Positions 24,301 to 36,300 of a stretch of DNA of 64,000 bases are shown piece by piece; within the stretch, counting starts at the first letter, position 1; every line of letters begins with the position of its first letter. The stretch comes from Ahaetulla prasina (lineage: Eukaryota > Chordata > Lepidosauria > Squamata > Colubridae): assembly GCF_028640845.1 (NCBI RefSeq), contig NC_080540.1:280937524-281001523 (forward strand), written 5' to 3'. The notes beneath the pieces are model-generated. The model saw only the letters and a program-made list of their open reading frames with translations, searched no databases and was not told the origin of the DNA. A program made the translations under genes and the position numbers.

Positions 24301-27300
24301 TGTAAGGTTTCTCCCCCGTGTGCGTCCTTTGGTGGTACGTGAGGTTCGTGCTCACGCAAAAGCTCTTGCCGCGCTCCAAGCACTTGTAAGGTTTCTCCCA
24401 AGAAAGTCCAATTGTCTCTTGAAAAAGCACCTTTGAGATACCTTAAAAATACTATTCCCCGCATCTTGCTAACTAGAAATTATATACAATATACTATCAT
24501 ATACCAGGGTTCCTAATTTTATAAAACACAACCTTGTAATAATACACTAGATATGCTGCATTTCCCCAATGTAATGATTTTCTTCTGCCATAATAAAAAT
24601 TACAGTTTGATGGCAACTTTTGGAGAAGTTGTTCCTCACTGTTAAGTTCGGGCAATGAAGAGGCAGGAGACGATACAAGTGACAACAGCTCTTTAGTTTA
24701 TTGTGATCTCAGCAAAGACCAACAGGCAAGCCCCCTCTTTAAATAGTAATTTGGCTGAGGCACCAGCCAATCAGCAACGTGCTTTTTTCCCGCCTAAATT
24801 TCCCTCCTGAAATTCAAATACATTACACTCACAGTGTGTGCGCTTTTGAATGTAGATTGTACAGATGTTGTGGAGAGTAAAAGAGGAGGATATTGATGGA
24901 GAGAGGGGAGATCTGTTACCAAAGCAACCAGGAGTGAAACATTGCTTAAGCCCAACGATGAAGGAGAAATGCTAGAAAAGATCTTAGACAGAAACCTCCC
25001 TAATTTGTGTTATTATAAGTAGGAGAGTAATGATTAGACTCCAAAGATCCTGTTACTGCAGTGTAGTTTTAATCTTCCTGCAGAGCTGATTTTCTGGACT
25101 GGCCTATGTAGTGGGGCTGATGTAAAAAATAATATGCAAAATAATATGTACAATTCTAGTAGGAAGCTACTTCCAGTGTAGTGATTAGGAGAGCAGGTAG
25201 CATTTCTCCTAGCAAATTAATGATTGCTATTAAGGAAATGCTCTTGCTGAATTAAAGTTTTGGTCGCCATGATGTAAAAAAGATGTTGAGATTTTAGAAA
25301 GACTCCAGAGAAGAGCAACAAAGATGATTAGGGGACTGGAGGATAAAATATATGAAGAACGGTTGCAGGAACTGGGTATGTCTAGTTTAATGAAAAGAAG
25401 GACTAGGGGAGACATGATAGCAGTCTTCCAATATCTCAGGGGCTGCCACAAAGAAGAGGGAGTCAAGCTATTCTCCAAAGCACCTGAGGGCAGAACAAAA
25501 AGCAATGGGTGGAAAACTAATCAAGGAGAGAAGCAACTTAGAACTGAGAAATTTCCCCACAGTTAGAACAATTAATCAGTGGAACAACTTGCCTGCAAAA
25601 GTTGTGAATGCTCCAACACTGGAAGTTTTTAAGAAGAGTTTGGATAACCATTTTTCTGAAATGGTATAGGGTCTCCTGCCTAAGCGGGGGGTTGGATTAG
25701 AAGACTGCCAAGGTCACTTCCAACTCTGTTATTCTGTTCTAAACTAGCATGAATCTACCTTTATACCATAGCCCAATTTAAGAGAATAAAATGTGTTGAA
25801 AGCCAGCTACTTAAAACGGAAAAAATCTGGGCTCAGCATATGAGTATTTCAACCATCCCTTTGCTCTGCTTCTATCACAATGCTCAGATTTTGACTTTCA
25901 ACTTCACGTCCTTTGTTCTCTTTTCGCTTTTTCTGCAGATGGTGGACAGGGGAATGGCAGAAATGTTCTACCACCTGTGGCCCCACAGGGGAAAAGAAGC
26001 GCACGGTCCTTTGTATCCAGAAACTGGGATTTGATGAGCAGGCTCTGCCGGTGGAAGAATGCCAACATCTGCTAAAACCAAAGACTCGCCTTTCATGTAA
26101 TAGGGACATCTTGTGCCCATCTGACTGGACTGTAAGCAACTGGACTGAGGTAACTTTGTAAATCAGCTTGGCTCATAAGAATTTGGGGGAGCTTAGAGTT
26201 GGTGTTAGCATTCATCTTTGATTTAGATCAGGGGTCTCCACCCGTGGCAACTTTAAGACTTGTGGACTTCAAATCCCACAGTTGAAGTCCACAAGCCTTA
26301 AAGTTGCCAGGGTTGGAGACTCCTGATTTAGATTAAGCAAGAGATGTGTATTTAGACCATTTTTTCCCCTCTAGGTCTGTGAAAAGAGCTATTTTCCTAT
26401 TGTGCCTTTGGTGTATATGATTATTTTGCATTCTGTTCAGGAAAAAATTGGGCTTTGAATCCTGCCCGCTACTTGAAAAACTGGAACTGCAGATTCTAAA
26501 ACCAGTGTATCTGAATTCCCATGGCCTTTAAGATAAACTAAGCAAGAAATAAATAATATTTTAGCAATCAGGATGATCGCCCTAATTGCTTCCTCATCTT
26601 GAAAGTATAAAAGATGTGAAACCTATACTTAGCACAATTAAGCAAAAACAGAATTAAATCTCAACTCTCTAATAAGAACACAAGAAAGGAAAATGCAGCC
26701 ATGTCTATGATGTCCTCCCACAAATACTTAAATGTGCCTCCAGCCATTTAAATTTAGTCATTCTTGATTTAAAAAGGTTGGATTAATAAAACAATTAGCC
26801 ATTTAATCTTCTTTTCTCCATCTGTCATGCGCTAATCCAGATTTCCCCAACATGGATGGACACACCATAGACCCTGGTGAGAATTCTAAGATTTGAGGCC
26901 GTGGCCCACTAATGGGCCTTGAGCCCTTTGGAACTGGGCCACAGAAGTGATGGGTGAGCATGCACATGAGTGCATCTCCACTTGTGCAAGCAGCAGGCAA
27001 GGACATGTGCCCATTTTGGGCCTAGGAGGCCTCCCTGAAGTCTTCTGGGAGCAAAAACCTCTGCTAAAAGGGCCTCTGTGGCTCAGACTGGTAAGACAGT
27101 CTGTTATTAACAGCAGCTGCTTGCAATTACTGCAGATTCAAGCCCCACCAGGCCCAAGGTTGACTCAGCCTTCCATCCTTTATAAAGTAGGTAAAATGAG
27201 GACCCAGATTGTTGGGGGCAATAAGTTGACTTTGTATATAATATACAAATGGATGAAGACTATTGCTTGACATAGTGTAAGCCGCCCTGAGTCTTCGGAG

Positions 27301-30300
27301 AAGGGCAGGATATAAATGCAAAAAAAAAAAAATGGACTGTGGGGGGAGGGGTCGCTGCACACACACCTGCGCCCCGTTTTGGGCCTAGTAGGCCTACCTG
27401 CACTTACCTGGGAGCCAAAATGGGGTGCATGGGGACTCTTGAAAGGGGAGGGGCCAGCCAGCTATTTAACTACCGGTTTTCCCGAACCAGCCTGAACCGG
27501 CTGAATCCCACCACTGTTAAGAGCATCTAAATTGAGAATGGCTAGGCTAATATTTCAAAGAAGAAAGGACTGATTAGTGTAGTACCAAGCAAAAGCTGTG
27601 ATGTATTTCTGGTGGTACTTGCTGTATTTCTTATTTTCATGTCCAGTGAAGTCATGGGCAAGTTGAGAGGTCATCAGCCTTTGTTTCTTATGAAGTATGA
27701 GGAAGGAAGCTATTTTGTCTCAGATATTTAATTACGTATTTCAAAACTCACCTGCTATAAGGCAATCATCCTCAATGTGCTGCTCTCTAGGTGTGATGGA
27801 TTTCACTTTCCAGAATCATTCAGGCAACACTGTGATTTCATCTGCTAGCATGTTGGTTGTCCAAAATGTATAGAGCATGTCAGATTGAAAAAAGCTGTAC
27901 TAAAACAGGTGTAGGCAAACAACCAGCATCTGGAAAGTTTTGGGTTTGCTTCTATTTTTTGTTCTAGAAGTTTCCTGTCAGAGCCAAACAAAAAGTAGTG
28001 GTTCACAGGTTAGGCTATAACTTATAAGTTATGGAGTCCTTAGTGCTCTCTAAGCTGGGTTATTTGCAGTCTTTTGATTACCCAACTAGGTAACATCATC
28101 GGCACACTGATGCGCTGTGATGCATTGAACACTGGGCAACCCTGAGCTACATATATTCTCTTAAAAGTTATGTAATGGGTGAATCTTCAACAACATACTT
28201 AGTCCAAGAATTTCTTTTAAGTTCCAGAATTGAAAGCACAATCATTTCACATCAAAATTAACTCATGATTTCTTCCTAAAATTTTCATTTGGAGTGAGAG
28301 TAGGACAATTGTTAAAAAAATGGCAGGCAGTCCCTGGGTTAAGAACAAATTCAGTCCCCTAACTCTAACTTAACTTTGTATGTAAGTTGAAACTCATACA
28401 ATGCTTATTAACTGACTGCCTATTGTTAAAAATGGTGTGTAGTGTTCTCTCTTCCTCAAACCGCTGAACCATTGAAGCTGTACAATGTTTTCATAAACCA
28501 CTGAAAACAGGTTGTATATTAAGAATTTGTGACTTCAGTGATTCTTAAAAATATTGTAGAGCTTTAGTGGTTCATCAACTCAAGGAAGGGCAATACTATC
28601 TACCATTTTTAGTAATAGGCAGCTCATTAGTATGTATCTGTAAATTGGACTGGCAGCAAGCATTTCTGAATGGATTTGGCAGTGAGTACAGACACATTTG
28701 TATGTATCTGTAAATTGAATGTACTTAAGCTAGGGATTGCTATGCTAATTAAAAAAAACTAAGATTGGAAAACCCATTAATTATGGATGAAAGTAGAAAA
28801 AGAGGGAAGATTGGCAGACTGTGTCTTCGGTATGTCTGTTTCTGATGTCTTTTGCATAAAGACATAATCAAGTGCATTTATAGCCAAATATGAGAAAAGT
28901 ATATTCAAAAATGCTCATTTTATTAGGGGATGAATAATTAGTATTTAAATGTAGGCTTTCATACAGATTTTTTAAAAAATCAAAAAAATTCAACCTAGAG
29001 TAAGGCTGTCAAGCTCCCAGCCCACGGGCTGGATGCGCCATGCCTTGGCCATGCCCACATCCAGTTTAGCGAAGGGGGGGAAAGTCCCGCTATGTCACGT
29101 GATACTGCCATGATGACGTGAGTTTGACAGCCCTGACCTAGAGTACAAGAGTTAAGCAGATTTAGCAATGACTATGCATTGAATTGGCCTGTCTCTGCCC
29201 AATAAAAACAAATATGCCTCCTGCTTTAAAAATTAATGTCTTTGCAGTTCTTTAATTAAAATTGAAATCGTCTAATTTAGCAGCTATTAGTAGGAGACAC
29301 AAGAATACCTTTTAACCCATACAGCATCAAGCTGCTTTTTCTTCCCTTGTATAATAAATTAAATGAAGCATAACATTGGATATGATTTCACCATTATTCT
29401 TCTGCTGATTGATTTTATACAACCCATCAAGTCTCTTCTGATTTCTGGGCAAATGAAAACTTGAGATCTGGAACAAGTGAACTAAACGTTATTTTCAGCT
29501 AATAGCATTGATGGAACATAACATCTAAATTAAGGACCCTGTGCATCAGTGGAGCATATTCCTCGGGAAGCACCTCCAGATGTGGCTCCATCATTTAATG
29601 CCTGCTTAAAATGGAAAGTAACTAGGCTGATGATCTGAGTACAATGTGCAGCAATGCCTAATAGACTTCCAAATTCATAATAGATGCTGACATATCAGAA
29701 GGATGTTACTACAGTATATGTATTTTCTTCTCAGCATGCTGTAGTTAAGCGTTATTTCAAAATATCCTGGGCAAAGCCAGGTGTAAATTAAATTATGGAT
29801 TTCACGTTCAAGGTTCAAATGGCTTCCTTAGCTAGGTTCACACATTGCATTTAAAAAGCAAGTTAGGCAGGGGTGAAATGTTCCGGTTCAGACCCTATTG
29901 CCCGATCCGGTAGCAATGGCGGCAGGTGGTTTGGAGAACCAGTAGCAAAAATCCCTGCCTCCCCCCACCCCAGCTGAGCTGCGCAATTATCAGAGGTTTT
30001 TGTTTTTTTAACTTTTAAAAGCATTTTTTCTTCGGCCGAAAAAATGCTTTTAAAAGTAAAAAAAAGCCTCTGATTATCGCACGGCTCAGCTGGGATGATC
30101 AGAACCCTTTAAAAGCATTTTTTCTACAACCTCTTTTGCCGTAGAGGTTGTAAAAAATGCTTTTAAAAGGTTCTGGAGATCAGGCAACTCAGCTGGGATC
30201 GTCAGAAACCTTTAAAAGCTTTTTTCCCTCTGGCGATCCCAGATGAGTTGCCTGATCATCACAGGCTTTTAAAGGCATTTTTTTACAACCTTTTACAACC

Positions 30301-33300
30301 TTTTCGGTAGTAAAAATGTTTTTAAAAGTTAAAAAAAAAAGTTGGCCATGCCCACCCAGTCATATTACCCCCACCACCAAGCCACGCCCACAGAACCAGT
30401 AGTAACAAATTTTACATTTCACCCCTGAAGTTAGGTATTTTATGTGGCTCACTGGAGTGGGAGGAGATGAGATATGTACAATAAATGTGGTTTATTTTGC
30501 AGTGTACAGTTACCTGCGGTGGAGGAGTACGTACTCGTTACGTCACTTGTACCAAAAACAATGGGGAACCGTGTGATGTTTCGAAGAAACCCCATTCTAA
30601 AGCTCTGTGTGGTTTACAGCAATGCCTATCCTCTCAAAGACTGCTGACGACTCGTTTCAAGTTCCATAATGGAAAGATTATTAGAAGAATAGGGGCTATT
30701 CCCAGAAGAAGCCCTTCAAAAAAATTGGCCACCCCACAACCATTACCAAGAATCCCTTCAACAATAATACCCAGGCTCAGACACATTACTTTGATACCTA
30801 CTTCTGTAAGTCTTGTAAATTCTTCTCCAAATGAAGACTTGGAAGTAAAAAAGTTGCAAAACAATTCCATTGACTCTAGCACACCCAGTAACTACTCCTG
30901 TGTAACTAGTGCCAACAGGGCATTGCAAAACATCACTAATGGACCTCTCCTAACTGCTTGGAACATGTCTTCAGAAGATAGCTCCGTAAACAAGGATTCC
31001 TTTACCATTGACCCCATGTACAATCCAAAGACTAATTATTTAATGGAAGCAAATGACACAACACCCAACAGTACCGAGGGAGAAATAAAAGACTACATTC
31101 AGACTGAAAGACCAACGGAGAGTTTCCTTACATTCACTACAAGCGAGGTCTCACAAACCTCATCTACAGATGATCAGTCTAATGATCTAAACCAATTTTC
31201 TGTTACTCCCACAAGAGGAACTGAAGTTTCAGTGACAACGACAGGTCTCAAAGGCCTTCCTGTACAAATAAATTTGCCTGTGACATCAGATCCCATTACA
31301 GAACAACCGACGCTAGAGAATACATTAGAAGAAAAATCTGCAAATGCAACCCCATCAAAGGCCTCTTTCACTGAAACATCCCCTTGGGCCACGGAAAGTC
31401 CGTTTGTGCGAGACACCACGATGCCAAAGAACAGTGAGAATGTTTTCAAAACAAGATTACTAAATGACTCTGATTCAGAAAAATCCAGAAACCTGCATAT
31501 TAACGCTTATTGGTTGGTGGGAAACTGGACTGAGGTAAGTATTCACATTGTCTTATGTTGTTTACAACTGTTGATGCAATGTGGAAAAAGCAAAGAAAAC
31601 AAAAAGTGGCTCAGTGGCTAAGACGCTGAGCCTGTCGATTAGAAAGGTCGGCAGTTCGGCGGTTCGAATCCCTAGTACAGGTCTCCTGTGTGAGCAGGGG
31701 GTTGGATGAGATGACCCCCAAAGCCCCTCCCAACTCTGTTACCATTAAATGTCCATTTTTACTTTTGTGATAATATCTGTCACAAAGAAATTCATAATAC
31801 TTGATTGCCTCCCAACAACCCGTGCGCTCCCACAGAGCGGGCCTCCTCGGGGTGCCGTCGACCAAACAATGTAGGTTGGCGACCCCCAGGGGGAAGGCCT
31901 TCTCTGTGGCAGCACCGGCCCTGTGGAACGAGCTTCCTCCGGGGTTACGACAGCTCCCAGACCTCCGGACCTTCAGACGTGAACTGAAGACTTTACTATT
32001 TCAGCGAGCTGGACTAGCCTAAGAATAAAATATTTTAGTTAAATTTTAATGGGTTTTTAATCGGTCTTTACCGTTTTAGTGATTTGGCTATTATAATATT
32101 TAGTTTTAATTGGCTTTTATATTGGTTATTTATTATATTGTTCTATTTTAATATGCCTGTGAACCGCCCTGAGTCCTACGGGAGATGGTGCGGTATAAAA
32201 GTATGATTAATAAATAAATAAATAAATAAATACTTGAGAATGCTACAGAGCAAATTGCAATTGATTATTTCCTATTTTGCACTTCACTGCAAATGTGTGA
32301 AATTAATTAATAAAGTAGCATGGAGAATTTCAAGGCAATTGAATAGTGGTACACAGCTGTTGCATATCTCTTTGAGGCTTTAGAGAAACTTAGATTTAAA
32401 TTATCTTTATTGTCACTTTAAATGTACACTAATCAGGATACATTAAAATGAAATTCCATTGCATACAGCTCTCAAAGGGTCATCACCTCCAATATACACT
32501 ACATGAACATGATAAAAGTATAAATAAATAAATAAATATGTATATACCCACATACATTATATGACACAGAGAAACAACACAGTCTAGTTCAGATGTATAA
32601 ATGTACATGGCGAGAAAAATGAATCTTGCGAGTTTACCAGACGGATGGCATAGGGAACAAAGCTGTTGCAGAATCTGGTAGTCCTGTTAGAGTTACATCA
32701 AAACTTCCTCCCAGAGGGGAGCAACAGAAACAGACCCTAAAGTCAGTGTGTGGGGTCTCTAACAATGCTTGAAGCTCTAAGCACGTACTGCTTATAAGCA
32801 GTATCCTGAATAAAGGGAAGCAAGCTTCCTATAATCTTCTCAGTTGTCCTCACCACTCTCTGTATGGGCTTTCTATCTGAGGCACTGCTACCACCAAACC
32901 AAAGTGAGGCAGTTTGTTAAAACACTCTCAATCATGCCTCTGTAAAAAGTGGAGAGGACAGAAGGAGAAAGATGTGGTCTCCTCATCCGACTCAGGAAAT
33001 GAAGACGCTGGTTTGCATGCTTCACTAAGGATGACGTGTGAAGAGAGCAGTTCAGATTGTTAGTTATCTGCACCCCCAGATACTGTTGACCTCTACAATT
33101 GCATTCTTGATACTGAGTGGAGTATGACCATGCTGGCAGAACAGAAGCAACCTCCCAACCATATTTATTAAGGCAAGATATCAAAACTACTTAAGACTAA
33201 CTGCTTTAGACTTCAACTTAAATTTCAACTGGCATGTTTCAAATTAATTTCAAATCAAATGAATTTTCTTCAAGCTAGGAAAAAATTAAGCTGAATTTTC

Positions 33301-36300
33301 ATTGAGTAGCATATTTAGCCTAGTTTTAATGGAAGTAAAAAAGCATCCTTGAGAAAATTAGTTGGAGGATAGACAGTCTTACAATACATTTGGCAAGACA
33401 AACATTTTCATTTTGTATTAATTCAAATGAAGATTGTCCTTTTACAGCACCTGTCACTGAATAACTACTTCTTAATTTACCTCAACTGTACTTGGAATGA
33501 GAATTGCCAGACATATAAACTGATTTCTTCCGAATGAAGGACACTTGAGATCACATTGCTAATATGGAAAAAGCAAATAAAACAAATGTCCATTTTTGCT
33601 TTTTTGATTATGCAAAGGCTTTTGTATTTGTAGACATCCACAATTTGTAGATAGTGCTTAAGAATCATAGGTATCATGGGCCCATCTCATCTGTCTATTG
33701 AATATATAGTATAATTGGGAAGCAACAGTTTGAATAGAATATGGAGCAATTAAATGTTTTAGAACTGAAAAAGAGTACACTAAGGTTGGGTAGGGAAATT
33801 CTGGACTTTCTGGTTTTTCTTTGAATATGTTTAGCTTTTTATCCAGAGCTGAAGAAGCTTCTTGGATGAAAAGCAAAATGTCTTCAAAGAAAAACCAGAA
33901 AGTCCAGTTGCACCTTTGGGACTAAGGTTGGGTAGTGATCTCTTACTTAATTAATTAAGAAGAGGGGGTCCAACCTATTCTTCAAAGCACCTGAAGGCAG
34001 AACAATGAATCAAGGAGAGAAGCAACCTAGAACCAAGGAGAAATTTCCTGACAATTAGAAAAATTAATCAGTGGAATGACTTGCCTTCAGAAGTTGTGGT
34101 GCTCCATCACTGGAAGTTTTTAAGAAGAGATTGGACAGCCATTTGTCTGCAATAGTATATGACTTCTTGCTTAAGCAGGAGGGTAGACTAGAAGATCTTT
34201 TCTTGAAGATCTGCAATGATGGAGCACTCACAACTCTAGGAGGCAAACGGTTCTATTGATTTTTAATGTCAAGAAATTATTGCCAGGAAAAATTAGAAAG
34301 CCTTGTCTCTTGTTTCTTTCTCTTTCACCCTTAAGAAATGACGGCATTATTTCTCTCCAATTTTCCAGTGTTCTACCACATGTGGTGTTGGGGCCTTTTG
34401 GAGATCAGTAGAATGCAACACCAAGAATGAATCTGATTGCCAGCACATAAAAAAACCCGATCCAGCCAGAAGATGCCACCTTCGGCCATGTGCTCAGTGG
34501 AGAATAGGAAATTGGAGCAAGGTAGGCCCACTGTGATTGTCACATATTATTTATCGTGGATTTCTGCTTTTTGGAAGCCAAAAGAGTTTGTTTTCTGACC
34601 CTGAGTAAAAGCATTTGAGTAAAAACAAATGGGGGAAAATGCATTTTATTCTCAACATATTCCTGAAATGCATAATTTCTCTTACCCTAAAGTTTCCCAA
34701 TGTTATTATACCTGAACCAGGTACCTGCCACTTGTAAGATTTAAAATTTAAATTTGATGAACATTTAAAATTTCCAAACACTGAAAATGAAAATAAACAG
34801 AATAGCTATACATTTTCAAAGCTAATTGTGAGATAGATCTCTTTCCAAAGAGCATTCCCTATTCATCTTGGCTATTATTGTTTTTCTTACCAATTGAGAT
34901 AGTTCAAAATAAAACATTTCATTAGTTAAATTTCAATTGTTCCCCACATATTGTTATTCCAGGCTCTCATCGAAAGTAGATCCTGGGAATAATGACATTT
35001 GTGGACATATTCTTTTTAGAATTTCCACAGAAGTTACAATGTTCAACTTGAAGCAGAGACGGGATTCGGGAGGGTGGAGTTTCTGTCCTTCAAGACTTGA
35101 ACTTTATGTGCTTCTCATTCAGAAGAATCCAATGTATGGCTGGAAGAAATGTCCATCTGGGTTTAGTTCCAAGTGGGGAAGAAAGACACTGGAAACATAG
35201 AGACTGCTTGGAAAGATGGTTTTTCATGGTGGACAGGACCACATGGTTTAAGGTCTTGGAGAGAAAAAGGGAAAAGGTGGTGAGAGCGCCTGGGTTTTAT
35301 GCCCTCTCTGGGCTTTTGAATTTGCGCTTGTATTCTGATTGGTTGTCAGACTCCCATGGGGCCATGCAGGCTGTCCTGAGTCCCAAGCTTGGTTGACTCT
35401 TGCTGGGTGATGATGTAATGAAAGGGCTTTGGGCAATTCCTACTATGGCTCTGCCTGAAGGAGGTAGATCTTTGTTACGTAGAATAGACTGGTCAAGGCC
35501 TTAATGGCCCATTGACAAAGGTGGGGGGGGGGCTGAGTTTCTGCTTCTCTTTTAGGGGAAATATTCTGCCCTTTTAATATTTCCTAAAATATTTCTTTTT
35601 CCTAGGATGCTAACTTCCTACTGTACCTTGTTTTAAGCAACTTCAACTGCAAACACAACCGTTTCACCTTTTCCTCCCAGACAGACTACAGTGCAGTCTT
35701 GAATGGCGCTGTAGAGCTGAGTGGCTCAAGTTTTAAATTGTCAGGGTTTTTTCCATCAATTGCCTCTCCTTCAGAAATCTAGCTTCTTGGAAAACCTCCA
35801 TAAGCTGGCTGTCTTGCTTCCCATTATTTCAGACCTGAGCTGCAAAAAATCCAGTTGATCATGAGATGATTCCAAAGAGCTAATGTTTTGTTTCCCTTTG
35901 CTGCCATCAGTTGGTTGCCTAGATTTTGGTAGCCCCAGATTTGGTGGCCCTAATTGCGGTCATGCCCTCTTGGCCAATCTGATAGAATAGAATAGAATAG
36001 AATAGAATAGAATAGAATAGAATAGAATAGAATAGAATAGAATAGAATAGAGTAGAGTAGAGTAGAGTAGAGTAGAGTAGAGTAGAGTAGAGTAGAGTAG
36101 AGTAAGAGTAGAGTAGAGTAGAGTAGAGTAGAGTAGAGTAGAGTAGAGTAGAGTAGAGTAGAATAGAATAGAATAGAATAGAATAGAATAGAATAGAATA
36201 GAATAGAATTTTTTATTGGCCAAGTGTGATTGGACACACAAGGAATTTGTCTTGGTGCATATGCTCTCAGTGTACATAAAAGAAAAGATACATTCGTCAA

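Noticed and set aside
24053..24405. Functional zinc-finger gene
   Set aside because: No start, no effector domain, first finger missing a zinc ligand, and both edges abut repeats.
31620..31680. tRNA-gene-like sequence with A and B boxes (also at 12460, 19400, 27080, 41710, 44050, 48605)
   Set aside because: Each is the head of a SINE followed by a SINE body; no intact cloverleaf or terminator as a stand-alone tRNA gene.
32888..33184. 98-codon minus-strand frame as a gene
   Set aside because: It matches the RT C-terminal region of non-LTR elements and is followed by a LINE-like 3' end.
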